A stretch of DNA of 64,000 nucleotides, taken from contig JAKBPM010000002.1 of assembly GCA_021829515.1 (NCBI GenBank), positions 1 to 64,000 on the forward strand, written 5' to 3'. The position numbers were made by a program, and so were the translations under genes. This DNA is from Nitrospirota bacterium. Its GTDB lineage: Bacteria > Nitrospirota_A > Leptospirillia > Leptospirillales > Leptospirillaceae. Shown here in pieces: positions 8,981-17,827 of this stretch; positions within the stretch are counted from its first letter, which is position 1, and each line of letters begins with the position of its first letter. Under the pieces are notes generated by a model. It made no database searches and was not told where the DNA came from. It worked only from the letters and a program-made list of their open reading frames with translations.

Positions 8981-9124
8981 ATGCTTGGTTCTTTGCTGAT
9001 CACTTTTTTCGTATTCGTTCCGGTTGTTGTTCTGTCCAAGCTTCTTGCACACACCCGCAAGTCAGAGATGCAACCGGTGAGGATCGTTTCCTCATACAGA
9101 CGCGGTTCAAGGCGAGGGTTCTGA
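8981..9124 (+). CDS. Possible 47-residue single-pass membrane microprotein
   Basis: This short frame starts with ATG after AAGGTGG and encodes one hydrophobic helix (about residues 4-22, LLITFFVFVPVVVLSKLL) followed by a basic tail ending SYRRGSRRGF. The helix-then-positive-tail layout fits a single-pass inner-membrane peptide. It lies 120 bases downstream of a strong promoter match, which supports expression. It has no recognisable homologue from memory. A longer frame from a TTG at 8875 (AGGAG upstream) in another phase overlaps it and the lipoprotein gene antisense. I consider that frame less protein-like. Confidence 0.4.
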   Translation: MLGSLLITFFVFVPVVVLSKLLAHTRKSEMQPVRIVSSYRRGSRRGF

Positions 9125-9158
9125 ATCATATTTCTCCAAAAACTCCCTTTCAGTTCCA

Positions 9159-9752
9159 TCATTTTGGAGCTGGAAGGGTTCCTTTGTTTTGGGATGACTG
9201 TGCCATTTTTCTTGCCAGGGTGGCGACTTCATCTGTCATCTGAGGGTTTGAAAGGTCAGTTTTTGTCCATGTGAATGGATACCGTCCCAGTTGTACCAAG
9301 TCAAAAAGAGCCCCTATGCCGACTCCATCGGCGAAAATGGCAGAGGCTGTTCCCCAGAGCTTTCCACCACCACAGGCCGGATCAAAGTTTCTCGTGAGAT
9401 AGAACCAATGCTGGCATGCCGGGTAAATTTCTGTTTTTCCCTCGATTTTCTGAAACCCCTTGTTGACGAGATGTTCCTTGTGGGCCGTTCTGACAGTGAT
9501 TTTTGCCTTGGTAGCCGTTCCAGCCGGGGAAAGAGACGCTTCGATATGTATTCCAGGATGCTCCTTTTCGATGGTTTCAAGAATATGTCTTGACTGCTCG
9601 GGGGTAGCCTGGATCGTTGTTGTTTTCTGGTAAGGGTGGAGTTCAACCGGGGCCGTTGAACAAGCGGTCAGGGAAAAGTTGACGATCACTGAAACAAGAA
9701 GCAATGCCCTGGTTTTCCCCGAAAAAAAAAGATATTTTTTTGACCTGTTCAT
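9159..9752 (-). CDS. Putative lipoprotein, unknown function
   Basis: The 197-residue protein has a basic start, a hydrophobic signal helix and a lipobox VNFSLTAC near residues 26-33, so it should be lipid-anchored after cleavage before the cysteine. The mature part has charged, soluble-looking sequence with an ATPEQSRHILETIEKEHPG helix, a region with two cysteines around residues 118-133, and a Gly/Ala-rich hydrophobic stretch (WGTASAIFADGVGIGALFDL) that could be a membrane hairpin or glycine-zipper-like. I do not recognise the family. It is divergent from the NuoEF gene. Confidence 0.75.
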   Translation of the reverse strand: MNRSKKYLFFSGKTRALLLVSVIVNFSLTACSTAPVELHPYQKTTTIQATPEQSRHILETIEKEHPGIHIEASLSPAGTATKAKITVRTAHKEHLVNKGFQKIEGKTEIYPACQHWFYLTRNFDPACGGGKLWGTASAIFADGVGIGALFDLVQLGRYPFTWTKTDLSNPQMTDEVATLARKMAQSSQNKGTLPAPK

Positions 9753-9879
9753 TTTATCTCCCGGTTATGGCAGGATGGTAAGTGTTAAGCCGATGGATGT
9801 ATCCACGAGTGGCTGCACCATGTAATGTCGTTTATTTTCCCAGAAATGACAACTAGAAGGCAAACGAAGGAGGTCAATC

Positions 9880-11778
9880 TTGGATTCAGATCGCGCGTCA
9901 GGAGACTTATCAGACAAAGAGATCGCTTACTCTGATCCCTCCGCATCCTGGGAGAGACCAGAACAGGCTGTCCTTCCACTCCTTCATGAGGCAATGAGTC
10001 GTGCCAACTACATTCGGGAAGAAGAAGTCAGGGAGATTGCGAGAAAAACATCCCTTTCTCCATCCGATGTCCTGGGGATCGGGACCTTTTACCAGTTTTT
10101 TTCCTTTCATCCCTCGGGAAGCCATGTCATCCGTCCCTGCCTGACCAATCCCTGCCTCAATAATGGGGGGAAAAAGCTTTTCCGGAGTCTTTCAAAACAA
10201 CTGGGTATAGGAATTGAGGAAACGACCTCCGATGGTCTCTTTACCCTGCGCCCTGCCCAGTGCCTGGGGCAGTGTGCGGAAGGACCATCGCTCATGATCG
10301 ATGAGGATGTGTACCTGAATGTAACTCCCGAATCGCTTCCCGAGATTCTTTCAAGATACAGGAGTACTTCTCCGACGATTTGTCCTGTGCCCAGCCCTAT
10401 CGGAGAACCGATCAGAGGGAAGACGGTGGTTTTTAATGCTCTGTCATCTCCTGTAACGCTTGAAATGGATGCCTATCTTGAGAAGGGTGGGTATAACGCC
10501 CTTAAGAAGGCCCTCTCATCAATGTCGCCAGATGCTGTTATTGATGAGATCAGGCTTTCCGGACTGGGCGGACGGGGAGGTGCCGACTATTCAACAGGTG
10601 CCAAACTTTCCGCTGTGAAGAAACATGACGGGATTAAATATGTTGTGGCCAATGCTGATGAGGGTGAGCCTGGGACATTCAAGGACCGCTATATTATGGA
10701 GCGTGATCCTCACAGCCTGATCGAAGGAATGATTCTTGCCGGTTACGCTGTTGGGGCAAATCTTGGGTATATCTATCTCAGGGCCGAGTATCCCGGCTCC
10801 TGGAGAATCCTTGAGAAGGCTTTGTCAGAAGCACGTCAGCGCGGATTCCTGGGAAAAGGGATCATGGGGTCTGGTTTTTCTTATGATATTCGTCTGTATC
10901 GGGGTGCAGGAGCGTATATTTGTGGTGAGGAAAGCTCTCTGATCAACAGTCTTGAAGGGCGCAGGGGATTGCCCAGGAACAAGCCGCCAAGAATTACTGA
11001 TGTCGGGCTGTGGGGAAGGCCCACAGATGTTCAGAACGTCGAGACCCTTGCGAATCTCCCCCCGATCATTCTGAAGGGCGGGGAATGGTACAGGTCGCTG
11101 GGTGATGAAGCCACGCCGGGAACAAAACTTTTTTGCCTGTCGGGACATATCGCGAAGCCCGGGCTCTATGAGGTTCCATTCGGCATGAGTCTTCGTGAGG
11201 TGATCATGGTCCTTGGGGGCGGGATCCCCAATGGCCGGAAGCTGAAGGCGATTCTGCCCGCAGGCTCCGCGAGTCGTCTTCTGCTTCCTGAGCATCTGGA
11301 CATCTCTCTTGATTACCCCTCTGTTACCTTGGCAGGATCTTTTCTGGGATCCGCTTCCGTTATTGTGCTCGATGACTCGACCTGTATGGTTGATCTTGCT
11401 TACTGGATGTCCGCCTTCAGTCACCATGAATCTTGTGGACAGTGCACTCCCTGTCGGGATGGAACAGAGGACTGCTACGAAATCCTTGACCAGATCGTGC
11501 ATGGTCAGGGAAAGCCCGGGATGTTCGATCTTCTGTCCAGCATTGGAAGCTATATGATGGAGTCGTCTATCTGTGGCCTCGGAAAGAGTGCTCCCAGTGT
11601 TCCACTGAGCTCTCTTGAATATTTCAGGGATGAGTGGATGTCCCATGTGGAGAAGCACGTTTGCCCTGCCGGGGTTTGTCCGATGGTCCCTGACGGGGAT
11701 CGTCTGTTTTCCATCAGAAGGTCAAGTGAATGGATTCCGGAAGGGATTGTTGAAGGCGAAGGACAGGACGAGGACTGA
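9880..11778 (+). CDS. NuoE-NuoF fusion (24-kDa and 51-kDa NADH dehydrogenase subunits in one chain)
   Basis: This 632-residue protein joins a thioredoxin-like [2Fe-2S] domain and an NADH/FMN/[4Fe-4S] domain. The first has Cys87, Cys92, Cys128 and Cys132 in the NuoE spacing C-x4-C and C-x3-C. The NuoF part (from about 185) has the FMN loop SGLGGRGGADYSTGAKLS, the NADH-site motif YICGEESSLINSLEGRRG, and cluster ligands CGQCTPC near 519 plus a later Cys near 565. It should oxidise NADH and pass electrons to a partner. No nuoG, hydrogenase or formate dehydrogenase gene is adjacent, so the partner is unknown. The TTG start is fixed by AAGGAGGT six bases upstream. Confidence 0.93.
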   Translation: MDSDRASGDLSDKEIAYSDPSASWERPEQAVLPLLHEAMSRANYIREEEVREIARKTSLSPSDVLGIGTFYQFFSFHPSGSHVIRPCLTNPCLNNGGKKLFRSLSKQLGIGIEETTSDGLFTLRPAQCLGQCAEGPSLMIDEDVYLNVTPESLPEILSRYRSTSPTICPVPSPIGEPIRGKTVVFNALSSPVTLEMDAYLEKGGYNALKKALSSMSPDAVIDEIRLSGLGGRGGADYSTGAKLSAVKKHDGIKYVVANADEGEPGTFKDRYIMERDPHSLIEGMILAGYAVGANLGYIYLRAEYPGSWRILEKALSEARQRGFLGKGIMGSGFSYDIRLYRGAGAYICGEESSLINSLEGRRGLPRNKPPRITDVGLWGRPTDVQNVETLANLPPIILKGGEWYRSLGDEATPGTKLFCLSGHIAKPGLYEVPFGMSLREVIMVLGGGIPNGRKLKAILPAGSASRLLLPEHLDISLDYPSVTLAGSFLGSASVIVLDDSTCMVDLAYWMSAFSHHESCGQCTPCRDGTEDCYEILDQIVHGQGKPGMFDLLSSIGSYMMESSICGLGKSAPSVPLSSLEYFRDEWMSHVEKHVCPAGVCPMVPDGDRLFSIRRSSEWIPEGIVEGEGQDED

Positions 11779-11793
11779 AGACAGGCCCGAAGA

Positions 11794-11827
11794 GGGAAGG
11801 AATTCGGTCCTTCCCCTTGAATTTTTA
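11794..11827 (+). terminator. Rho-independent terminator after the NuoEF gene
   Basis: GGGAAGGA and TCCTTCCC form an eight-base-pair stem with a six-base loop, followed by CTTGAATTTTT. It sits 16 bases after the stop codon and separates the gene from tRNA-Lys. Confidence 0.65.
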
Positions 11828-11851
11828 GCTGATACCTGCTATTAATTCTTC

Positions 11852-11927
<76 letters not shown>

Positions 11928-12052
11928 TATTTTCCCGCCCCGAATGCCGACTCCTTGACAGAAACTCCACCCGTTTTTGTATTTATCCTATTCTTCTTCA
12001 TGTTTGGAGATTGTTTTGTCACTCGAAAAAGACAATCCCGACAATCAGAAAA

Positions 12053-12520
12053 TTATTTTTGGGGAATAAAGTTCAACGCAACCATATTGATGCAGTACCT
12101 GAGTCCGGTGGGGCGGGGGCCATCGTTAAAAACATGGCCGAGATGGGCATCGCAAAGTCGGCAGAGAACTTCGCTCCGTCTCATTCCATGGCTTGTGTCT
12201 TCCCGGATCTCAATATTTTCCTCTGAAACCGGGGCATAGAAGCTTGGCCATCCGGTCCCTGAATCAAACTTTGTTTCGGATTGAAAAAGGGCGTTGCCGC
12301 AGCAGATGCACTTATAGAGTCCTGGCGCTTTGTTGTCATGTCCCGGAACAGAAAATGGACGCTCCGTCTGATGGTCTCTGGTTACTGCATATGAAAGGGG
12401 CGACAGGCGTTCTTTCCATGAAGGATCTTCTTTGATCTTTGGCAGAATTTTTTCGCCGATATTTTCGCCGGATTCAGAATAAACCACCACCCTTACCTTG
12501 TCGGAATTTGTTTCACCCAT
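12053..12520 (-). CDS. msrB: Peptide-methionine (R)-S-oxide reductase
   Basis: MsrB repairs methionine-R-sulfoxide in oxidised proteins using thioredoxin. The 155-residue protein has both structural zinc pairs (CICC near residue 71 and CRLC near 120), the substrate motif DSGTGWPSF, and the catalytic cysteine in [13 protein letters not shown] close to the C-terminus. No msrA is adjacent. The ATG follows a purine-poor leader, so translation may be modest. An oxidative repair enzyme suits an iron-rich acidic habitat, but that link is an inference. Confidence 0.95.
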   Translation of the reverse strand: MGETNSDKVRVVVYSESGENIGEKILPKIKEDPSWKERLSPLSYAVTRDHQTERPFSVPGHDNKAPGLYKCICCGNALFQSETKFDSGTGWPSFYAPVSEENIEIREDTSHGMRRSEVLCRLCDAHLGHVFNDGPRPTGLRYCINMVALNFIPQK

Positions 12521-12651
12521 TGGTTCAATCCTTGTTTTTTGTTGTTGCCGATTTTTTGACAGTCCATGTAAAACATAACCCGATGGGGAAAGGTGGTCAA
12601 GCGATTATGTTGACCAAAAGGGGGGATGCAGGGTCGGTTATGAAGCACGCC

Positions 12652-12681
12652 TTCGGATCCTTCTTTTCGTTTTGATCCGAA
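12652..12681. repeat. Inverted repeat upstream of msrB
   Basis: TTCGGATC and GATCCGAA, eight bases each, flank a T-rich 14-base loop in the 276-base gap between msrB and tRNA-Asn. It could be an operator or a weak hairpin. Nothing else recognisable is in this gap. Confidence 0.35.
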
Positions 12682-12796
12682 TAAGATCCTTGACCGCGGA
12701 ACTTCTGTCTATGAAGTGAGTCATGTTGTGCGAAATATTCCTGGACTGAAGAGACAGATAAAAAAGGGACTTGAGTTCGTTAACGATTGCTCTTTA

Positions 12797-12872
12797 TGGC
12801 TCCCCGGGAGGGATTCGAACCCCCGACACGGTGGTTAACAGCCACCTGCTCTGCCGACTGAGCTACCGGGGA
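12797..12872 (-). tRNA. tRNA-Asn (GTT anticodon)
   Basis: On the minus strand the acceptor TCCCCGG pairs with CCGGGGA, the D-arm contains GCTCAGTCGGCAGAGC, the anticodon stem GGTGG/CCACC holds loop CTGTTAA with anticodon GTT, and the T-arm contains GGTTCGAATCC. The CCA end is encoded, total 76 bases. Confidence 0.97.
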
Positions 12873-13001
12873 ATGGTAGGAATCTAACCACGGAAATATA
12901 CACCATGCATGGCCGAAAATTCAAGAGGAGTTTTGCCGGAAAATGCGATCTCATCGATTCTACTCCCCGAAGACTCCACAAGGCGTAAGTGAGTATTGAT
13001 G

Positions 13002-13676
13002 CTACCTGTGTTGGATGGGAATGATCGTCACTGTTACCTTTTCCGGTTCGAGGATCTGGTATCCTGATCCCTCCCGGGTGGTGAGAGGGATGACAAATTG
13101 CTCAGAATGTCGGCGGGTAATTTTTTTGAGATCGATGGGAGGAATTCTCAGTGAGCGCATTTTGTTCAGGATGGCAGCATCTCCCTGAACTTTTATGGTA
13201 TCTGGTGAAACGGTGATCCTGAAGCGGTCAAGTGGAACGGTAAGCTGGCCGTAGTACTCGAGTTCGACGGGAAGAATCCGGATGATTGTCCTGACCAGAT
13301 GCAGGGAGACTAATTTGGGTGTAATGCGCTGGATATGAATTCCTGGAGGGAGGGTAATCATCGATGGGGATATCAGGACCCTTCGCGTTCCCGTCGGAAT
13401 GCTGTCGGCCCGAATCCGCACGGAAAGATCCTGGTCCTTAAGCTGCTGGTAAAGTCCAGGAGGAGCGGTGAAAGTGACCAGAACATGTGTTGGTGAGGCT
13501 CTTTCCAGTTCAACGGACGAGGGAATATGGTTTACGATAATCGGGACATTCATCGTAAACGATTCCTGTCCTCTCTGGCTGATGTAGAACCACAGGAGAA
13601 TCGCAAGAAAGAGAGAGAGTGCTTTCAGGAGAAGGTTGGTCGAAAAAAACTGACGAATTTTCTGTGGAATGATCAT
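13002..13676 (-). CDS. cdaR: YbbR-domain protein, regulator of diadenylate cyclase
   Basis: This 224-residue protein has one N-terminal membrane helix (LLLKALSLFLAILLWFYIS) followed by two YbbR repeats of roughly 80 residues, seen as the recurrent pattern with P-x-x-V-x-V-x-G at VSPDTIKVQGDAA. YbbR proteins sit outside the membrane and modulate the neighbouring cyclase CdaA. Its start overlaps the cdaA stop by four bases, so the two are probably translated together. Family members often have three or four repeats, so this is a short version. Confidence 0.85.
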   Translation of the reverse strand: MIIPQKIRQFFSTNLLLKALSLFLAILLWFYISQRGQESFTMNVPIIVNHIPSSVELERASPTHVLVTFTAPPGLYQQLKDQDLSVRIRADSIPTGTRRVLISPSMITLPPGIHIQRITPKLVSLHLVRTIIRILPVELEYYGQLTVPLDRFRITVSPDTIKVQGDAAILNKMRSLRIPPIDLKKITRRHSEQFVIPLTTREGSGYQILEPEKVTVTIIPIQHR

Positions 13677-14578
13677 TTCTCCAGATCCTTCTTTTCCTGG
13701 GGGAGGAAAGTCTCCTGGGCTGGTGCCTGTTTTGAGTATGGTCTTTTAGGGGTGGGATAGTCTGTCTTTCCCCCCATCTTTTGTTCAACTTTTTGTCTGA
13801 AGAGTGCTGCGCGTAGGGCAAGCCTGGAGGGTTGCTGCTTCCTGAACAGGCGAACCAGAATGCTTCTCAGATCAGTCATGTTTGCCATCGGGTGAATTCG
13901 TCCGGCGATGACATGGGATATCTGACCTGTTTCCTCCGATACGACGAGCGCAAGCGCATCCGTCTCCTCTGTAATCCCTATGGCCGCCCGGTGCCTTGTC
14001 CCCAGATGGCGGGAGACATCACCAGAAAGAGAGATGGGGAGGAAACATCCCGCTGCCAGAATCCTGTTTTGTCGGATAATGACTGCACCATCGTGAAGCG
14101 GAGAGTAGGAGAGGAAAATAGATGTGAGGAGCTCCTGTGAAATGGTGGCGTCAATGGTTGTCCCGACCTCGACAACATCAGAAAGGTCGTTGTTCCGTTC
14201 GAGGACAATGATTGCGCCCATGCCCCTTTTGGAGAGGGTTTGCAATGTTTTGAGAATCTCGTCGATATCCAGGGATGTTTCTGAAAGTCGAAATCCCAGA
14301 AGAAGGGGAGATTTTCCCACCCTTGCGAGGGCTCTCCGGATCTCCGGCTGAAACAGGATGAGAACAGCGAGTATCAACTGTGACCAGAAGCTTGTAATCA
14401 TCCAGTTGAGAGTATCAAGCTTCAACAGGCTTGAGAAAAGGTAGATGAAGAGGAAGATCAGGATCCCGACAACCATCTGGAAGGCCCGGCTGCCTCTTAA
14501 AAGAAGAAGGATCTGGTAAATAATGAACCAGACCGCCGAGATATCGACAATGCTGTGCCAGGTGATATTAAGGCCCAT
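13673..14578 (-). CDS. cdaA: Diadenylate cyclase (c-di-AMP synthase)
   Basis: CdaA joins two ATP into the second messenger c-di-AMP. The 301-residue protein has three N-terminal membrane helices (to about residue 75) and a DisA_N catalytic domain with both hallmark motifs: LHDGAVII near 163-170 and TRHRAAIGI near 195-203. C-di-AMP usually controls potassium balance, turgor and wall integrity. It is followed by cdaR in the same operon. folP overlaps its start by 11 bases. The usual third partner glmM is in this window but about 8 kb away on the other strand. Confidence 0.95.
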   Translation of the reverse strand: MGLNITWHSIVDISAVWFIIYQILLLLRGSRAFQMVVGILIFLFIYLFSSLLKLDTLNWMITSFWSQLILAVLILFQPEIRRALARVGKSPLLLGFRLSETSLDIDEILKTLQTLSKRGMGAIIVLERNNDLSDVVEVGTTIDATISQELLTSIFLSYSPLHDGAVIIRQNRILAAGCFLPISLSGDVSRHLGTRHRAAIGITEETDALALVVSEETGQISHVIAGRIHPMANMTDLRSILVRLFRKQQPSRLALRAALFRQKVEQKMGGKTDYPTPKRPYSKQAPAQETFLPQEKKDLEK

Positions 14579-15425
14579 GATGATTCATCCCGGCACTGAT
14601 GGCATTGAATGCGTTTCGGAAGGCAACGGCTCCCTTGACGTCGTGGACCCTGAAGATCGAAATCTTCCTGAAGACCAGAGCCAACACAGCCAGTGTCTGA
14701 GGGTCCCTGTTTTCAGGGATTTCTTCCCGGGTGATCTCACCAAGGAATCTCTTCCTTGAAACACCGAGAAGGATCGGGTAGCCGGGGATCAGCTCACTGA
14801 TGTGTCTGATCAGATGGATATTCTCCTCTGTGGTTTTCCCGAATCCGATTCCAGGGTCAAAGAGCAGTCTCTCTGCTCCAATCCCGGTTTCTGAGATCTC
14901 TTTGAGTCTTGATCCGAGATAATCTGAAACAGATTCAGTGACCGGCCGGCCAATCTCTTTTTTGTGATGACTGACTCCTGAACCGGCACCGTGCATGACT
15001 ACCCCCAAAAGGTTGGCGTGTTTTTTCATGAGAAGAAGAAATCCGTCATCCTCAAGTCCACCCGTGTCATTGATAATGAGAGGAGAATAAGCCATTGACC
15101 GTTCCATGACAACCGGATTCCTTGTGTCGATCGAAAGAGCCACGGGAAGGCGGGCAACAAGGTCAAGAACCGGCAAGAGCCTGCCCAGCTCAATCTCTGT
15201 TGTCATAGGGGTAAATCCCGGACGGGTCGATTCTGCTCCGATATCGAGCATATCCATTCCGGCATCAAGAAGAATCTGCGCTTTTTCAAAAGCTTCTTTT
15301 GGGGATGTAACGCGTGAGAGGTGTGAAAACGAATCGGGGGTCACATTCATGACCCCCATGATCAGTGGCCCCGATCTTGCGGTCAGGGCGTTCCGGATTC
15401 GTAAGGTGGTGTCAGGCGGTTGCAT
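14568..15425 (-). CDS. folP: Dihydropteroate synthase
   Basis: FolP condenses p-aminobenzoate with 6-hydroxymethyl-dihydropterin diphosphate to dihydropteroate in folate synthesis. The 285-residue protein shows both family signatures: [15 protein letters not shown] near residues 19-33 and [13 protein letters not shown] near 58-70. [12 protein letters not shown] and [11 protein letters not shown] are also present. It lies between ftsH and cdaA with short overlaps on both sides, implying one transcript. Confidence 0.96.
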   Translation of the reverse strand: MQPPDTTLRIRNALTARSGPLIMGVMNVTPDSFSHLSRVTSPKEAFEKAQILLDAGMDMLDIGAESTRPGFTPMTTEIELGRLLPVLDLVARLPVALSIDTRNPVVMERSMAYSPLIINDTGGLEDDGFLLLMKKHANLLGVVMHGAGSGVSHHKKEIGRPVTESVSDYLGSRLKEISETGIGAERLLFDPGIGFGKTTEENIHLIRHISELIPGYPILLGVSRKRFLGEITREEIPENRDPQTLAVLALVFRKISIFRVHDVKGAVAFRNAFNAISAGMNHHGP

Positions 15426-17211
15426 TGGCGGTGCGAATCAGCTCGTCGACCTCTGCCCCGTCAAGGGTTTCTTTTGATAAAAGAGCCTCAGCAATACTGG
15501 TCAGGGCTACGACATTGGTTGTGAGCAAATCTTTTGCCCTCTGGTAGTTCTCTGAGACAATCCTGCTGACTTCACTGTCAATTTCAAGTGCGGTTGATTC
15601 GCTGTAGTCCCGATGCTGGGAAATTTCTCTCCCAAGAAAGATCTCTTCATCCTTCTTGCCGAATGTAATTGGTCCAAGCCTGTCGCTCATGCCCCACTCG
15701 CAGACCATCTTTCTGGCCATGTCAGTTGCCCGTTCGATATCATTTCCGGCTCCGGTCGTCATGCTTTTCATGACGATTTCTTCGGCAACCCTTCCTCCCA
15801 TCAGAATGGCAATGGTGTTGAGGAGGTATTCCTTTTTATAGGTGTACCGGTCTTCAGTCGGAAGCTGCTGGGTAAGACCGAGAGCACGTCCACGGGGAAT
15901 GATGGTTACCTTATGTACAGGGTCGGTTCCAGGAATGAGCTTTGCCACGAGTGTATGGCCAGCTTCATGGAATGCCGTGACCTTCTTTTCTTCTTCGGTG
16001 ATCAGGATCGACCGGCGTTCAACGCCCATGAGAACTTTATCCTTTGCATCTTCGAAGTCTGGCATCTCGACCGTTTTCTTGTTGCGCCTCGCGGCCAGAA
16101 GGGCTGCTTCGTTGACCAGATTGGCAAGGTCGGCCCCGGCAAATCCTGGGGTGCCTCGTGCAATTGTTTCAAGGTTGACGGACGAGTCGATGGGAATCTT
16201 TCTTGTATGGACCTCAAGGATCTTGATCCTTCCCTGCAGGTCGGGGCGTCCTACCACAATCTGCCTGTCAAATCGGCCCGGTCTCAACAGGGCGGGATCA
16301 AGGACGTCCGGCCGGTTTGTCGCGGCAATAAGAATAACCCCTTCATTGCTTTCAAATCCGTCCATTTCCACAAGTAGCTGATTCAGAGTCTGTTCACGCT
16401 CGTCATGGCCTCCGCCAAGCCCTGCTCCCCTGTGTCGACCGACTGCATCAATCTCATCGATAAAAATGATGCATGGCGCGTTTTTCTTTCCCTGCTCAAA
16501 AAGGTCCCTTACACGGGATGCTCCGACTCCGACAAACATCTCCACGAAGTCCGAGCCGCTGATATTGTAGAAGGGAACATCTGCCTCTCCTGCAATTGCT
16601 TTTGCAAGCAGGGTCTTTCCCGTTCCGGGAGGACCGACAACGAGGACACCTTTCGGAATCCTGCCGCCCAGTCTCTGGAATTTTGAGGGATCCTTAAGGA
16701 AATCGACGATCTCGACAAGTTCTTCCTTGGCTTCTTCAACTCCGGCAACATCGGCAAACGTTATTTTTTTCTTGTCCTCAGAGATCAATTTTGCTCTTGA
16801 TTTACCGAAAGACATGGCTTTGTTTCCTCCCGTCTGCATCTGACGCATAAAGAAGATCCACAACAGTACCAGCACAACGATTGGTCCCCATGAAATGAGA
16901 AGATTCAGGTACCATGGATTTTCTTCGGGGGGAACGGCAACAATCCGTACGTTTTTTTTCTGGAGTTCGGAGACAAGGTTCGGGTCGTTTGCCGCATAGG
17001 TATTAAAATGGGATCCGTCTTTCATGACCCCGCTGATGTAATTGTTCTTGATCGTCACTTCACTGATCTGGTCTGACTGAAGTTTTGAGATGAAATCGGA
17101 GAAGATCAGGTTCTTGTATCCAGGTTGTCGTACCTGAAAGAGGTCAAATACCAGAAAGATAACCAACCCAATAACGAGCCAGAGCGCGAGGTTCTTGTAA
17201 AACGGTTTCAT
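15412..17211 (-). CDS. ftsH: ATP-dependent zinc metalloprotease FtsH
   Basis: FtsH is a membrane-anchored hexameric AAA protease that extracts and degrades membrane and regulatory proteins. The 599-residue protein has a first helix at about 9-25, a small periplasmic domain, a second helix near 104-122, Walker A GPPGTGKT at 193-200, Walker [17 protein letters not shown], the arginine-finger region [20 protein letters not shown], and the zinc site HEAGH near 420 with a downstream acidic ligand region. It is upstream of folP and overlaps it by 14 bases. Confidence 0.97.
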   Translation of the reverse strand: MKPFYKNLALWLVIGLVIFLVFDLFQVRQPGYKNLIFSDFISKLQSDQISEVTIKNNYISGVMKDGSHFNTYAANDPNLVSELQKKNVRIVAVPPEENPWYLNLLISWGPIVVLVLLWIFFMRQMQTGGNKAMSFGKSRAKLISEDKKKITFADVAGVEEAKEELVEIVDFLKDPSKFQRLGGRIPKGVLVVGPPGTGKTLLAKAIAGEADVPFYNISGSDFVEMFVGVGASRVRDLFEQGKKNAPCIIFIDEIDAVGRHRGAGLGGGHDEREQTLNQLLVEMDGFESNEGVILIAATNRPDVLDPALLRPGRFDRQIVVGRPDLQGRIKILEVHTRKIPIDSSVNLETIARGTPGFAGADLANLVNEAALLAARRNKKTVEMPDFEDAKDKVLMGVERRSILITEEEKKVTAFHEAGHTLVAKLIPGTDPVHKVTIIPRGRALGLTQQLPTEDRYTYKKEYLLNTIAILMGGRVAEEIVMKSMTTGAGNDIERATDMARKMVCEWGMSDRLGPITFGKKDEEIFLGREISQHRDYSESTALEIDSEVSRIVSENYQRAKDLLTTNVVALTSIAEALLSKETLDGAEVDELIRTANATA

Positions 17212-17304
17212 TCACACCCCCAGAGGTACTGATTTTTAGTCGTGAATAAGCAACATGCCGTACATTCTAGCATTGACATCGCGCTCTCATCAATGAAATC
17301 GGAC

Positions 17305-17823
17305 CTATGATCCGGCACGTTCGTCGAGAACCGCGATATAAGGCAGTGTCCTGTACTTGTTTTTGTAATCGAGTCCGTATCCGATGACAAAGCGGTTGGG
17401 AACGGAAAAGCCGATATAGTCAGGTGTGATGTCCAGTTTTCTGCCAGCTGGCTTGTCCAGAAGGGAGCATATCCTGACACTGTCAGCTCCAAGTTTTGTG
17501 AGTTGTTCAAGAATGACTTTTGCCGTTACTCCAGAGTCGATGATATCTTCGATGACCAGGACATCGGCTGACTTGAGGTCCATTGTGGGAGTCGTTATGG
17601 TTTTTTCTCCGTCAGCGTTGGTTGATGTCATGATGAAATCAATCCCTGCAGGAAGGCCTATAGCCCTTGAGAGATCGGCAACAAAAGCATAGGCACCTTT
17701 CAGTACTCCTATCAGGATAAGATTTTTTTGGGAGTAATCAGCGGTGATCTGGATCCCGAGCTCCCTGATCCTGTGGACGATCTCATCGTGGGTAATCAGT
17801 GGTTTTCCAAAAATTTTTTCCAA
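17305..17823 (-). CDS. hpt: Hypoxanthine phosphoribosyltransferase
   Basis: This purine-salvage enzyme converts hypoxanthine or guanine and PRPP to IMP or GMP. The 172-residue length fits the family. The PRPP loop VLVIEDIIDSGVTA near 88-101 and the purine-contact region DYIGFSVPNRFVIGYGLDY near the end are present. The frame starts with TTG at 17823, with AAGGAG ten bases upstream inside the end of tilS. The order tilS-hpt-ftsH is conserved in many bacteria. Confidence 0.95.
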   Translation of the reverse strand: MEKIFGKPLITHDEIVHRIRELGIQITADYSQKNLILIGVLKGAYAFVADLSRAIGLPAGIDFIMTSTNADGEKTITTPTMDLKSADVLVIEDIIDSGVTAKVILEQLTKLGADSVRICSLLDKPAGRKLDITPDYIGFSVPNRFVIGYGLDYKNKYRTLPYIAVLDERAGS

Positions 17824-17827
17824 CGGC

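Noticed and set aside
8651..9052. 133-residue minus-strand frame upstream of the methyltransferase
   Set aside because: Low-complexity Lys/Arg/Asn-rich sequence with no motif. It also overlaps a strong promoter on the opposite strand.
8875..9243. 122-residue plus-strand frame from a TTG after AGGAG
   Set aside because: It runs antisense into the lipoprotein gene, its composition is unlike a folded protein, and the AGGAG is part of the palindrome AGGAGCTCCT. The 47-residue frame is preferred, but not with certainty.
11970..12000. TTGACA-containing promoter-like sequence after tRNA-Lys
   Set aside because: The -10 match is poor and no gene lies downstream on that strand before tRNA-Asn on the opposite strand.
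15613..16377. 254-residue open frame antisense to ftsH
   Set aside because: It mirrors the codon pattern of a certain gene on the other strand, has no recognisable motif and no plausible start context.
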